DNA from: Agapanthus africanus
Lineage: Eukaryota; Streptophyta; Magnoliopsida; Asparagales; Amaryllidaceae
Assembly: GCA_030015575.1 (NCBI GenBank)
Contig: CM057344.1
Coordinates: forward strand, 598,060,410-598,124,409
Length of the DNA stretch: 64,000 nt
Direction: 5' to 3'
In this document: one piece after another, positions 21,594 to 34,370 of the stretch
How positions within the stretch are numbered: the first letter of the stretch is position 1
How the letters are laid out: each line of letters opens with the position of its first letter
The notes under the pieces: model-generated
What the model was told of the DNA's origin: nothing
The model's input: the letters and a program-made list of their open reading frames with translations, nothing else
Database searches by the model: none
Translations under genes and position numbers: made by a program

Positions 21594-22327
21594 TGATGAT
21601 GCTCGATATTGGCGACCTCCAAGATCAGGACACGTGGCAGATGACGTGTCCCAAGAGTCAGAAGAAAGGGCCCACAGGGGCCGACCAGGCCACCCTGTGC
21701 CCGACCTGCAAGCGCAAACTGGCCCTTCTCGGGGGCCCCTGCAAATTATCATCCTCGGCCCCTCAGCTCGCCCCGAGCTGCCACAGGACCAAGACTTCTC
21801 GGCCTCCTCGCTCGTCCCCGAGCCCTCGGCCGAGGCCGTCTTCCTCGGCCCTCCGACAAACTCCACCACTCACAGGCGTAACCGCCGCTCCGCGAATCTC
21901 GCTGTACGCAGATTCTACGCCAACAACATCCCACGTTCCACGCCCTCACGATCCCCATTAATGGGCGATCCGCTCTCTGCGCGGGCGTGGCGTCGGGAGC
22001 GTAACTGCCGGCGAGATTCTCGCGCCTGCTGCTGTGTGCCACCACCGCTATATAAACCCCCATCACAGAGGGGTCAGGTAAGCCATTCTTTACACTTTAC
22101 GCCGTTACTCTGCTCGGATCTCATCACTAACTTGAGATTCGGAGGGTCCTCGGTGGTACCAAACCATCCCGGGACTTCTTTGCAGGTACTCGGCGGCAGC
22201 TTCCACATCTCACCTCTTCCTCCAATAACCCATTGAGACCCACACGTAACGAAGAATAATCAGCTAAGTTCACCGCGAGATCTACGGAAGACAACATCTG
22301 ACGGAAGCCTGAAAAAGAGCCCCATCA
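21594..22327 (+). repeat. 3' LTR of element C
   Basis: 734 bp, from TGATGATGCTCG to CCCCATCA. It has a TATA box in CTATATAAACCCCC near 22050. It is related to the LTRs of D (50614-51165, 52304-53051) and H (62863-63622). GAGAG at 22328-22332 is the presumed target duplication. Confidence 0.85.
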
Positions 22328-22332
22328 GAGAG

Positions 22333-22906
22333 AGATTTAAATTTTCAAAAGTTTATATATATGTTTACCATGAACTAAGAGAAATCGTTTAGAATTCTTC
22401 TTTATATATCCTTGTAATAAAATACATCATCAATAGATGACATGAGCTACACCCTTCGAGTTTGCACTCTCAGAGAAAAATAGTTTATGTGTCACTGATT
22501 TTTCTTTTTATGTTTTTCTTCACTTTAAATTCATAATTTTCATTTCCACGCTTTCATTTACATCGTTCCTTATTTTTCCCGGAAAGAAATAGATTAGCTA
22601 AATTGTATCCATCAATCCTTGTTCCCATAGGTTCAGAGACCTGAAACTGACCGGGTATTCTGGAAAAAAACAGACAAGATGCTTTTTCCTAAGGTTTGAT
22701 AACTCGGTATCGATATCTGTTTGGTACTTTCAAATTGGTGGGTTTCGGTAAATTTCATTTTCAGTTCAAGTTTCAATTTTGGTTCTAATATGTGTGTGTA
22801 TGTGTATATATAACTTCGGTTCTAATATGTGTGTATTTTATTTATTAATTAACACTAAGTTGTATTATTTCTATTTGTAATTCAAAGTATATTATAAAAG
22901 ATATTG
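22333..22906. other. AT-rich spacer, nothing recognised
   Basis: Low-complexity AT-rich DNA with a short TATGTGTGTGTATGTGTATATATA stretch near 22790. No gene, RNA or element ends seen. It ends at an assembly gap. Confidence 0.4.
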
Positions 22907-23106
22907 NNNNNNNNNNNNNNNNNNNNNNNNNNNNNNNNNNNNNNNNNNNNNNNNNNNNNNNNNNNNNNNNNNNNNNNNNNNNNNNNNNNNNNNNNNNNNN
23001 NNNNNNNNNNNNNNNNNNNNNNNNNNNNNNNNNNNNNNNNNNNNNNNNNNNNNNNNNNNNNNNNNNNNNNNNNNNNNNNNNNNNNNNNNNNNNNNNNNNN
23101 NNNNNN
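22907..23106. other. Assembly gap, 200 N
   Basis: Exactly 200 N, a round number typical of a gap of unknown true size. The first ~1.6 kb of the 5' LTR of element E and the left flank of its insertion should lie inside it. Apparent frames across it are artefacts. Confidence 0.95.
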
Positions 23107-24548
23107 GTGCACCATTGGGCTTAGTAGTGCGAGATTCAGACCTCCGCAAGGAGCATTCGGTCTCGAAAGATTTAAAATACGACATCTTAAGAAAATGAGA
23201 TTTTTTTGAATATAAAATATTTATTAAAATTATTTTTGTATAAATATATGTATATTTATCATTAAAATATCTATATTGTTATAATATAAATATTTCACAT
23301 TTTCTAAAAATCACAAAAATAAATTTTACATTAAAATACCATGAATTTCAAATAAATCAATATTAGAGATAAATACCTTTATTTATAAAACTAGGATATT
23401 TTCACTAGAAATATCACAATATAAAATCCACCTTCATTGCAACTCTAAAGATGAATAATAAACACTTGAGGTGTATTTTGAAAAGTATATAAAGGTATTT
23501 TTACATAACCCCCCCCCACCCCAAGTTTTGTAAATTACCCTAAGGACCCTAGCAATTATAGGTTTGAGAAATAATCAAAACTTCGATTTACATTCTAATT
23601 GTCTGACTCGGGTTTGAGACTGATTATTTCTGACTTGAATATGATTCAAGTCAATCTATATTCTATAATATTCAAATTCAATATTAACACATAAATCCAT
23701 GAATACAGTTATCAATCTATACAACTTGACTGAATCAAACCATGGATATACATCCATTATCCAGTTATTCCGTCTCATGATTATGCAGTTACAATCTGTT
23801 TACTGATATCATGGTTTTGGTCAGTCATCCAAACTTATACAATACAATACAACAATACAATCAAAACACTACGGGGTTTAAGGGGTAGATTGGTGCGGAA
23901 GGTGTTAGAAGTGGCACGAGACGGTAAGATTAAGACACCTAACCTATATTCCGTTGCTGTTGTACCGTGGCTTAACGGTTCCTTGTACATTCCGTTTGCC
24001 CTGGTCTCTAGCATACTGAGACCCCTCTCGTATACACTGGCATTCTTCCGTACCAAGCTACAAACAACAACGTAAACATAATATTCTACAATATTATACA
24101 ACTTTAGAAGATACCTCTTATTCTGTCTTTTCTAATTCTCCCTTATCTTTGGGACTTACCGAGCGACATGTTCGCTGACGACATTCTATTTCTTTCTTCT
24201 TTGAATGTCGTCAGGTGTTTTGGACCCGTCAGAGATCGAGCCCACCAGCGAAGACTTGGATCGGTTCCAAGAAGACCCCGAGCTCTAGACATTGTACCTT
24301 GTTCTATTCTGTATTTTTCATTTCCTGTTATGCCATTGCTTAGGCATCGCTTTTATTCCAGATGTATTTACTTTTCATGCATTGTACAAAAGAATGTTAT
24401 TAATAAAGTTGCTGTTATTTTTATATATATTGTCTCTTGTGATTTACCTTTATATTGCTTAGATACGCTTAGCGTATTTACTTCACAGTAAATACGTAGC
24501 GGATCGGTCCCGTCCCCTTTGTCGTACACCGGGAAGCGGGGCGTGACA
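23107..24548 (+). repeat. 5' LTR of element E, truncated by the gap
   Basis: Matches 32717-34158 and 40790-42202 closely, ending GGGGCGTGACA. It has one unit of the block that is duplicated in the LTR of element A. Confidence 0.85.
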
Positions 24549-24759
24549 GGTTTTGTTGGTGGCCCTGCAGGTCAGAGCTGTATAGAACCATACTATGCAG
24601 TTCTGTTCTGCGTGAACAACCTAAGCAATATAACACAAGAACCAGCAACTAAAACATTCTTTACAATTCATGTTTCATGAATCTTGCAATTTTCTATTCA
24701 TTGAATCTTATCATTTCATGTACTTGAATCTGTCCTAACCCAAATTTTTCTTCAGGATT

Positions 24760-27024
24760 ATGGATTCCCCGAACAACACCAGCACTAACGTCAACAACAC
24801 CCCTCCAGCACTACCTCTCACACCAGCTGTTCCTGCGCCACCCACCGAGCAAACAGTGCTACTTGAGGCGATCCGCAGCCTTCTTGAGGGACGACAGCAA
24901 CTCCTGAACCGTCCTGAAACCGACGCACCGGGGGTAAAGCAATTCAAGGCTTTACGTCCTAAGCAGTTCTCCGGAAAAGGAAGCCATCTTGAAGCTGAAG
25001 AATGGGCACAAAGCATAGAAGATGATCTGGCAGCAGCACAAGTGCCAGACATTGCTTGGGTCCGTGTGGCGAAACTACAGCTCACGGACAATGCTCGCAA
25101 CTGGTGGAAGGCGGAAGAAAGTCGTCTGGTACAGCCTATTGAATGGAAAACTTTTCGCGAGAAGTTCGACGCGAAGTACTTCCCTGTGACTTCCAGGTTT
25201 GCCATGGAGCAGCAGTTCATTCATCTACAACAGGGTTCGATGTGGGACAAATAAGTAGACGAGTATGACGCTGAATTCACCATGCTAAGCCGGTAAGATA
25301 TGTCACAACAGTTCAATTTTTAAATCTCACATACTACACAGCTAACACAATCCTTTAAACAGATTCGCGGCACACTTGATACCGACAGACGAGATCAGAG
25401 CCCATCGCTTTCAGTAAGGTCTGGACACGGAGATTCAGGCTGCTCTAGCCACGGGAAAATTTCTGACTCATGAGGATGCTCTGGAAGCTGCCCGCAGTTA
25501 TGAGGCCGTGATAAAAGCAAGGGGCAGACCTCAGTCTGCAGGAGTCAAACGCCCCGCCAACCAGATGGCAGGTGGAACCTCGTCTAGACCACCTTTCGTG
25601 CCAAGGCGACCCGGAGTACCGAACCATCGTCCCAGCCCAGCCTTTTGTACCTCCTGCAAGAGAGCCGGACATATGATGAAAGACTGTCGGCAAGCCAATC
25701 GTCTTTGCTTAGTCTGCGGCTCAGCTACTCATGATATCGGGTCTTGTCCCCAAAGGCAAAACCTAGTTGCTGCACCCAGGCCAGCAAACAATTACCCACA
25801 ATGCCCAGCCATCCAAGCACCCGCTCCAAGACTTGCACTACCAGCACCACCCAGAGGACCACAAGCTGCACCACCTCCTCGTCGGTTCCATCAAGCTCAA
25901 AGGAACGTTCCGAGGAATGCTCCTCAGACCAGGAGGAATGTACCAAAGCGCCAGGCTTTCACGATGTCCGTGGAAGAAGCTGAGGCCACTGGCCAAGTCA
26001 TCACTGGTAAACTTTCCTTCTCAAACTTTTCTTTTAGTCTTGGTTATCTACACACCTTCCCTATACCTAAAACATATCCCACATACCTTAGGTACAATCC
26101 TAGTAGCCTCACTACCTGCACTAGCACTGTTTGATACTGGAGCATCCCACTGCTTTATGTCGCAACGGTTCGTCCGAACCCATGCGATTCCAGTCTCACC
26201 GCTTGTATCCAGCTGGAATGTCAGTTCAGGAAATGGCGTTCTAAAGGCAACTATGGGATACAGCTTGTGTCCAGTCATCGTCTGCAGCAGAGAGTTTTAT
26301 GCTGACTTCAAAGTACTGGACATACCGAACTTCGATGTGGTTCTAGGAATGGATTGGCTTGGAACTTTTTATGCTACCATCAACTGTCGTCAAAGGAGGG
26401 TAGTATTCGAGATTCCAGACCATCCGGTCTTCTATTTCAAAAGCGGAGACCGTACCCTGGAGCCAAGTACCTACAAAGCGAGGCCAAGAGAAGAAGTAGT
26501 TGCAGCAGCTCAAGCGGAAGAAGAATTAAGACCAGAGGTAGTTCGAGAGTTCGGAGATGTATTTCCTGACGATATATCAGGTTTGCCTCCCGATCGAGCT
26601 TTTGAATACAGTATTGATTTAGTACCAGGAGCACAACCGGTGATTAAAGCACCTTATAGACTAAGTCCGGAAGGTTTGAAGGAAGTCCGAACACAGTTGG
26701 ACGAATTATTGGCGAAAGGATGGATTCGTCCCAGCACTTCAAGTTGGGGAGCACCTGTACTACTGGTGAAGAAGAAGGAAGGTTCATACAGAATGTGCAT
26801 CGATTATAGAGCCTTGAACGAAGTCACTATAAAGAACAAGTATCCACTCCCACGCATCGATGATTTATTCGATCAGCTAAGTGGATCTTGTGTTTTCTCT
26901 AAATTGGATCTTCGTTCAGGTTATCATCAAGTAAAGGTCAAGAAAGCTGATATTCACAAAACAGCTTTCAGAACTCGCTATGGACATTACGAATTTCTAG
27001 TGATGCCGTTTGGAGTGACCAATG
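24760..27024 (+). pseudogene. gag, protease and partial reverse transcriptase region of element E
   Basis: Gag starts at 24760 (MDSPNNTSTNVNN) with the gag core LTDNARNWWKAEESRL and WKTFREKFDAKYF. CCHC knuckles follow near 25640-25760, with CTSCKRAGHMMKDC as the first. The protease has [13 protein letters not shown] near 26130. The reverse transcriptase begins with [20 protein letters not shown] and continues through [11 protein letters not shown] and [11 protein letters not shown] before the copia insertion. Integrase and chromodomain are missing. Known roles: capsid, proteolytic processing and cDNA synthesis. It is broken. Confidence 0.85.
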
Positions 27025-29123
27025 TGTTGGAGATAGTGCCCTCAGAGTCAATTATTGGATCACAGGCACGTGATTGCAATGATTGAGGGAGGACCTATCC
27101 CAGAAGGACAGTCTTACTCAAGATGATAGTATGCTATCTGGTTTATCTTTATCATCATGTACTGCTTTAGGTGACCTTACAGGTCACTATTGCACGTTGA
27201 TAAAGCCCCTAGGATTCTTGCTTGACTACCAGCAGTATGATGGCGATCATATACGTGGGAGCTAGGGTCTATAAGCACATCCTTAAAAGGTCCCTAGTCG
27301 TGGGAGTTTCGAGACTGGGCATCGATACTCCATTAGTAGACTAGTGTATACAGTCGAGACCCCGACGAGGGGCAGTGGCCGGTCTCACAAGCCACTGGTG
27401 TCAGTTGGTTCACCTAAGATGTATACAGGTGCTCATTGGGTTATGAGTACACCGGACAGGACTCGCCGGGAACATGCTAGTTGGGATTATACCAGACGTC
27501 AGATAGCAGTTCCCTGGTGACATGTGTACAGGTTAGTTCATCGACCTGAGATCGTCATTTGTCTCGTATGAGTTCCTACTGTGCTTTGATTACTACCCTA
27601 CCACGGCTCAAAGGAGTCGTGCAAACAGGTTTTAGTTGGGTACAGTCCCGAGCCACATGGAGGCAGTGACCGGATCGGTAGGGGTTTCGTCTCTCCCGGT
27701 ATTGGGGGTGAGATCGCGCTGTGTCTAGGAGAGCCATTACACAAAGCCCTCGGCCGAGACAGGAGATTTACTAGTAGGTATTCCAGTAGTATCTCAGGGT
27801 GTTCTGGGCTACACTCCGACAAGACTTGTATCGCTTTTGGGGGTCTGACTTTTACCAACCCTCTAGGCCCGCCATGCGATACTCATAGACGAACGGACCG
27901 GACTGTACGGATATTGTCACTGATAGGCTCAGTAGGGTGTCAGGATGAGTTCGCTCATCGACGTCCCTTTTGGTCAATACCTGGTAGCCCGTTACGTATA
28001 GGCTAATACCCCTGACGTGTTAGTGGTTAAATCCATAACCAAAGTATTGACGAGTCTTTAGAGTCCCCCACAGACCGTTTCTTAAGTTTCGGGCGAAACG
28101 TTGTAGAGGTCGTATGGAGATATGGCAGGGTTCGATCAAATACGTGCGGTATTGCACGGATCATGATCGGACGGGTAATACCAGCGGGCTTTGGTTTAAG
28201 CCGGATCCTAGTATTGTGCGGTGTAGATTTTATCTCTTTGCATTTGTATTCAGTGGGAATACAAATGCGGGCATGTATATGCAGTCGCGGGGTTTTCCTG
28301 TAATTTATTTCGGGATCAGTTTTCTGAAGTTGCCAGTTTGCATTCCGTTCCGGCCAGTTTTCCTTTGTTCCTTCACGACCGGATTTTTCCGTTGGAAGGG
28401 GCTAATTTGCAAGTTTGCAAATTAGCTAAGTGGAGGGGTTTGTTTGTAAATGGGGATTATGATGGGTTAAGCATCTTTGCTTTTTCATGATGGTTTTAAT
28501 TTATGTGATGGGATTGAGTTGGTTTTGTATTAGACTTTGAGGGTGACATAATTTCCTTTTTCCACACACATTTTCCTCACTTGTTTTTGATCCATCATTT
28601 TTCCTCTTCCATGTATAGTGTCCGGCCACATATTTGAGAGAGGAGAGAGAGTTCATTTTGGTGTGGGAATTTCTTCATCTCATCTTAGGCTTGCTACAAA
28701 ATTCCTTACCTCTCTCTCCAAAGTTTTTCTTCACCTCCATCACAAGGCAACTTCAACCCCAATGAGACAAAGCTACTACACTTAGCCTACAACATTTCTT
28801 GGGCACGTCGGCTTGCCAACTTCGTGCTCGAGTTGCCTCGGTCCAGAGGTGGGAGCCCGTAAAAGAACCCGGCGATGTGGTGCCCGTTCCGACGAGGAGA
28901 TGAAGACCGGAGATTGCGCGAGGAGATCGGAGTAGAGGCCGAAGACCGAAGGACACGGATCGTTCGGTATATCACCTCTATCCCCTCTCTTGATAGCTAG
29001 TTATAGGTTAATGGTTCGATCCGGGTTTTTAGGATGCGGTAGTGCCGGTTTAAAGTCAAGAAAAATTTTCGTTTCCGTATTTTGGCCTCGGATAGACGGC
29101 CGGGACGCTACCGTAGTCCTACA
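27025..29123 (+). repeat. 5' LTR of copia copy 2
   Basis: 2,099 bp from TGTTGGAGATAG to CCTACA. It matches the copy 1 LTR except for the section around 28430-28790, which is unrelated by eye. Confidence 0.85.
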
Positions 29124-29136
29124 TGGTATCAGAGCC
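29124..29136 (+). promoter_or_regulatory. Copia primer-binding site (initiator Met tRNA)
   Basis: TGGTATCAGAGCC immediately follows the LTR. This is the standard complement to plant initiator methionine tRNA used by most copia elements. Confidence 0.9.
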
Positions 29137-30910
29137 ACGCCATTAACCTAGTCTAGCTTGCTCTAACGTGTTTACAAGTTCGATCGAACGGATTTTCCAA
29201 AAACCACATTTCCATGTCGCACTTTCTGTCGAATTTTCCTTGCTCTAAAAATTATTTGGTACATTGGAAAATTACGTGCAGGGTTTTTTATGAATTCTGT
29301 GAAAATATGGTACGCTGATGTTACTGTAGCGCGGCGGATCAGCGGCCAAAACCACGTTTTAGCAGCGGATCCACCGCCGTTCTGTGGCCAAACTGCACCA
29401 AATTTTCACAGTAAGCTTCTGCCATGGAAATAGGGTTTCTGGTATATTCTTTTTGGTTCCAGATGTTTTTGAGTGCTACAGTTATGCTTGGGGCCCGCTT
29501 CGGGAAAATTTAATCGATCGAAAATTTTAAATATGTTAGTTCACAGTATTTACATTATATCTGCGACCGTGAATGTCATTCGATCGGTAAATCCAGTCTA
29601 TCTGCTATAGCCCTTTTAGACGGATTTGCGAACGTGATATTCACGTTGATGTTCTGTGTTGTGCTGTGTTGTTGCGGATTGTCGTGGAGGATAGCCTAGA
29701 TGCAATGGTAGTACAGTTTTGTTTTATATGTACATTTGATATTGCGGGACGAGCGTCCGACATGTGGACTGCCGTCACTGCCTGTTTGTATATTATTCTT
29801 TTGGGGCACGACCGGGCTGAGGTCGATATACCCCGTTGTATATTTTACTTTCTATACTAGGATTACCCCAAGGTGGGGTGCACGGATAGCCGGGTTCTAG
29901 AGGGCAACGGGCCCGCATCTCATGGCTTTGAGACGAAGGGGGCTTCACTCTAGAATTGACGGGCTATTAGCCGCACTCGTAGGGGGTACAGGTTGACCCA
30001 AGGAGGGGTGCCCAAGTTACCGGATTCCGTGAAGTGCTGGGTGGTCCATTCACGTTGCTGAAGGGGGCTGCCTCGCTTCAGGTCTTGGCGGGTAACTTGC
30101 CGCGCCCGTAGGGGTCTATGATTTCATTGCACAGGCTATCCACATGACCAGGGGAACGTCGGGTTTCAGTAGCGGCTCTATGAAACCCGGGGATCCCAGA
30201 TATCTGTATTGTTCTGTGATGCCTATTACATTTCTGTGATGTTGCATTTTATCACGCCTTGAGCGAATATTATATATTGATATATATACTAGTAGATGTT
30301 GTATATGTTTTGCACCCGCGCTAGTCCAGTCCTCGCTCTGTCGTTAGTTAAGTAACCTAATGGGTGATGACGGGACCCAGTGGCGAATGCGGGTGGCATA
30401 TACGTACATCATTATTTTCGTTCTTTATTGGTGTGATCAATTGATGGGACTGCGTTGATTCGGATCAATGCAAGCTAAACAAACATATTCTGATGTTGTT
30501 GGAACATTTTTCAAAAAGCTGTTATTGCAAGGGCGTTCTCTTTTGTTTTGCACAGTGGTATTCGGTTATGAATATCCAGCACCTCAGTCGACGAGGCAAG
30601 GGCCGAAATCCCTTCACCGGGAGTGACCCCTTGGACAGAAGTTTGCGTCAGGGAAATAACTTCACTATAGTCGATTACTTTTGCTTTGCATCGTGGTATT
30701 CAGTTGGAATATCCTGCACCTCATTCTACGGGGAAAGAGCCGAGATCCCTTCACCGGGAGTGACCTCTTTTGCAAAGGTTTTCATCGCTATATTTTTATA
30801 AAAAGCTATGCAGTTCCATCAACTATATCAAGTTCATTACGTTAAAAGTTTTTCGCCAAAAACTAGACGTAGCCCTCCATCATTTCTTACAAGCATTACT
30901 TAGTATTCGT

Positions 30911-31124
30911 GCTGCGTTTGTTGACTGTGTCAAGGCGTAGTGTACGGTAGCTAATTAGTGTTCGTTTGTGGCATATTAATGGGATTGGTTAGGACAGTCG
31001 TGCGGCCTTGTTGACTGTGTCAAGGGCTTGTACGGGTGGGTTTAATGCAATCCAGGATAATGACGGGTTGAACTTGACTAGGACTCTTTGATTTGTTGAC
31101 TGTGTCAAGGTCACTTGGGTCCTA
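30911..31124 (+). other. Three stem-loops in the leader of copia copy 2
   Basis: Counterparts of 8791-9001. The inner part is TTGAC-TGT-GTCAA at 30921-30933, 31011-31023 and 31097-31109. Outer stems are GCTGCG with CGTAGT (G-U pairs allowed), CGTGC with GTACG, and AGGACTC with GGGTCCT. The bases differ from copy 1, yet each stem still pairs. Confidence 0.65.
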
Positions 31125-31686
31125 AGGGTAAAAATCATATCGGGGGTTTCTAAAGAAACTGAAACTTGCCAGGCATGCGCATACCTTCTGGAGTGTGATA
31201 ACGTGAGTGGATTCCGTCACGTTATCATGCGATGATAGTTGGATCCCGATTCCCACTGATGAGTTGGTTTACTCCTCGGGTGATCCCGACTAATTCTTCT
31301 TTCAGGTTTGGAGGAGAATTTGAGGTGACAATGGGAGGTTTCCTGATTAGATAAAGTGATAACCATTCTGATCTAGGTTAGAGTGCACGCTGAGTGTTTC
31401 GTTTCTCTCTCTCTTTGGCAGCGACCATGATCCGACCCTATACTATGACTCAGTGACCAAGATTGACCGAACCTTCTTATAACACTGACTTTTGGATTGT
31501 CAGAGTTGCAAACCTCATTTCCACTCCTACTTTTACCCTTTTCTCCAGGACATCCCGTATTACTACGAACGTCTACTTCCATTGGACAAAACCATCGTAT
31601 TGTTATATACGAACTCGAAGGAATTTATTCGATGATGGTTTCCGGTTCTGGAGAAAACGAATAGGACTATTCAGTTGTCTTTTCCC

Positions 31687-34158
31687 AAATTTCTGAGCCC
31701 ACTCTCTCAAAATTCCAAGAGATCTTGTGTACTTTGAAAACGAGCGAAAGGCGAAACTCCGACGAAATCTACGGCGAACTTCCGGTGATCGTGCTAGGAA
31801 CTCGCGGCGACGAATCGACGTACCGGCGAACCCTCTTCTTCCTTATCACTCTCGTGTTGTCCAAACCCGTAAGTCCCATTCTAATCTCTCTCTCTTTTTC
31901 TAAAAAATACGAAATTACAAAACCCGACGGAATCGGAACAAATCCGATTTCCGATTCGGTTTTCTATAAAATTTCACTTCTCACAAACACATTCATACTT
32001 AAACATCTTTATGTTGACTATTAAACATTTAACAAACAATTTGAACAAGTTTCATCACATGAAATGACAGCGTTCCCAAATTATCGTATTTTTACTTAAA
32101 TACCACAATGTTTCGATTTCACATTTAACCTCATTAACTTGCTATACATTTAAAGTAGATCACGAGGTAACGACCTACCTCCTCACACACTTGCTTACAA
32201 CCTAACACGATACCATTGAAACCTTAGAATACGAGAAAACAACAATTTATATTTAAATACCACATACTTAATAAAACTATCATAAAAGATTTAGAGTTGA
32301 TACACATTTAAATAAATACCTCTTAATATGAAAACACGATAAGTTGTGGACATCGGTCGTTTATCTAAACCCGACTTTGTGGTGTCTAGGCTAGGCAAGT
32401 GAGAAAGGTAACTTTAAAAGGCTCGTCTCACGGTGATTCGTGAGCGGAACCCTCCTTTCTTCACTTGTACTTACCTGACCACAATTGGCGGTGAAGAGGC
32501 GATTTGAGGCATCTAACAACTTGTTGTTTAGACCATTTAGAAATAGTCTAGTTGAGTTAGAAAACCCAAGAATCTAAAATACGGAAAATTGACTTTTTAC
32601 AAATAAATACCTTGTACTTTATAAAACTGTTTTCTAAAGGATTTAGTATTTACAATCCTTGCAAAGTGCCGCTACAACCCACTTTGGGGAACCCGTTCGG
32701 GATAGTACGGTTTATCGTGCAACCTCGGGCTTAGTAGTGCGAGATTCAGACCTCCGCAAGGAGTATTCGGTCTCGAAAGATTTAAAATACGACATCTTAA
32801 GAAAATGAGATTTTTATGAATATAAAATATTTATTGAAATTATTTTTGTATAAATATATGTATATTTATTATTAAAATATCTATTTTGTTATAATATAAA
32901 TATTCCACTTTTTCTAAAAATCACAAAAATAAATTTTACATTAAAATACCATGAATTTCAAATAAATCAATATTACAGATAAATACCTTTATTTATAAAA
33001 CTAGGATATTTTCACTAAAAATATCACAATATAAAATACACCTTCATTGCAACTCTAAAGATGAATAATAAATACTTGAGGTGTATTTTGAAAAGTATAT
33101 AAAAGTATTTTTACATAATAAAAAAGACCCCAAGTTTTGTAAATTTCCCTAAGGACCCTAGCAATTATAGGTTTGAGAAATAATCAAAACTTCGATTTAC
33201 ATTCTAATTGTCTGACTCGGGTTTGAGTCTGATTATTTCTGACTTGAATATGATTCAAGTCAATCTACATTCTATAATATTCCAATTCAATATGAACACA
33301 TGAATCTATGAATACAGTTATCAATCTATACAACTTGACTGAATCAAACCATGGATATACATCCATTATCCAGTTATTCCGTCTACATGATTATGCAGTT
33401 ACAATCTGTTTACTGATATCATGGTTTTGGTCAGTCATCCAAACTTATACAATACAATACAACAATACAATCAAAACACTACGGGGTTTAAGGGGTAGAT
33501 TGGTGCGGAAGGTGTTAGAAGTGGCACGAGACGGTAAGATTAAGACACCTAACCTATATTCCGTTGCTGTTGTACCGTGGCTTAACGGTTCCTTGTACAT
33601 TCCGTTTGCCCTGGTCTCTAGCATACTGAGACCCCTCTCGTATACACTAGCATTCTTCCGTACCAAGCTACAAACAACAACGTAAACATAATATTCTACA
33701 ATATTATACAACTTTAGAAGATACCTCTTATTCTGTCTTTTCTAATTCTCCCTTATCTTTGGGACTTACCGAGCGACATGTTCGCTGACGACATTCTATT
33801 TCTTTCTTCTTTGAATGTCGTCAGGTGTTTTGGACCCGTCAGAGATCGAGCCCACCAGTGAAGACTTGGATCAGTTCCACGAAGACCCCGAGCTCTAGAC
33901 ATTGTACCTTGTTCTATTCAGTATTTTTCATTTCCTGTTATGCCATTGCTTAGGCATCGCTTTTATTCCAGATGTATTTACTTTTCATGCATTGTACAAA
34001 AGAATGTTATTAATAAAGTTGCTGTTATTTTTATATATATTAACTCTTGTGATTTACCTTTATATTGCTTAGATACGCTTAGCGTATTTACTTCACAAAA
34101 AATACGTAGCGGACCGGTCCCGTCCCCTTCGCCGTACACCGGGAAGCGGGGCGTGACA
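31687..34158 (+). repeat. 5' LTR of element F, lacking U3
   Basis: Begins AAATTTCTGAGCCC, which corresponds to 39757 of the 3' LTR, 36 bases after the first T of that LTR's TATA box. The upstream promoter part is therefore absent and copia sequence lies in its place. It ends GGGGCGTGACA. Confidence 0.85.
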
Positions 34159-34370
34159 GGTTTTGTTGGTGGCCCATGCAGGTCAGAGCTGTATAGAACC
34201 ATACTATGCAGTTCTGTTCTGCGTGAACAACTTAAGCAATATAACACAAGAACCAGCAACTAAAACATTCTTTACAATTCATGTTTCTTGAATCTTACAA
34301 TTTTCTATTCCTTGAATCTTATCATTTCATGTACTTGAATCTGTCCTAACCCAAATTTTTCTTCAGGATT
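34159..34370 (+). other. Leader and probable primer-binding region of element F
   Basis: After the LTR comes GGTTTTGTTGGT, then GGCCCATGCAG, then GTCAGAGCTG. Most Tekay elements have TTGGTATCAGAGC here. The same layout occurs in E and, in part, in A, so it is a family trait rather than private damage. Confidence 0.5.

Larger units (their letters stand above)
14859..22327 (+). mobile_element. Element C: non-autonomous Ty3/gypsy element, Tat type, gag only
   Basis: Seen: the last ~106 bp of a 5' LTR (14859-14964), a primer-binding site TTGGCGCCGTCTGTGGG of the kind used by Tat-lineage elements, a GC-rich gag region, a tandem repeat array, minus-strand reading blocks, a purine tract and a 734-bp 3' LTR (21594-22327). 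No protease, reverse transcriptase or integrase is present between gag and the repeats. Known: Tat-lineage elements often carry an antisense frame between pol and the 3' LTR. The two LTR ends differ at about 7 of ~105 positions, suggesting a few million years. The rest of the 5' LTR should lie left of the window beyond copia copy 1. Broken: coding parts carry several breaks and pol is absent. Confidence 0.85.
23107..27024 (+). mobile_element. Element E: Ty3/gypsy chromovirus (Tekay/Del type), partial
   Basis: Seen: the last ~1.44 kb of the 5' LTR (23107-24548), a leader, a gag starting at 24760, and protease and reverse transcriptase regions that stop at 27024 where copia copy 2 is inserted. 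It is closely similar to element F (about 97-98% by eye) and lies in the same direction. The left end is in the assembly gap. It is incomplete, lacking RNase H and integrase, and carries a small number of further breaks. Likely age is under about one million years, judged from similarity to F. Confidence 0.85.
27025..31686 (+). mobile_element. Ty1/copia retrotransposon, copy 2 (5' LTR and leader only)
   Basis: Seen: an LTR (27025-29123), then a canonical initiator-Met primer-binding site TGGTATCAGAGCC (29124-29136), then ~2.5 kb of leader matching copy 1, ending at 31686. It is inserted in the reverse transcriptase region of element E; CAATG at 27020-27024 is the likely left target duplication. 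The right half of the element is absent and the sequence passes straight into the 5' LTR of element F. It is incomplete and encodes no protein. It shows that 1-124 and 7771 onward of copy 1 are one interrupted sequence. Confidence 0.85.

Noticed and set aside
22882-23209. Frames made mostly of X
   Set aside because: They span the 200-N assembly gap; the same holds for frames across 45091-45290.
24735-25220. 161-residue minus-strand frame, also at 34346-34831
   Set aside because: It is the exact shadow of gag in elements E and F. Its conservation follows from the sense strand.
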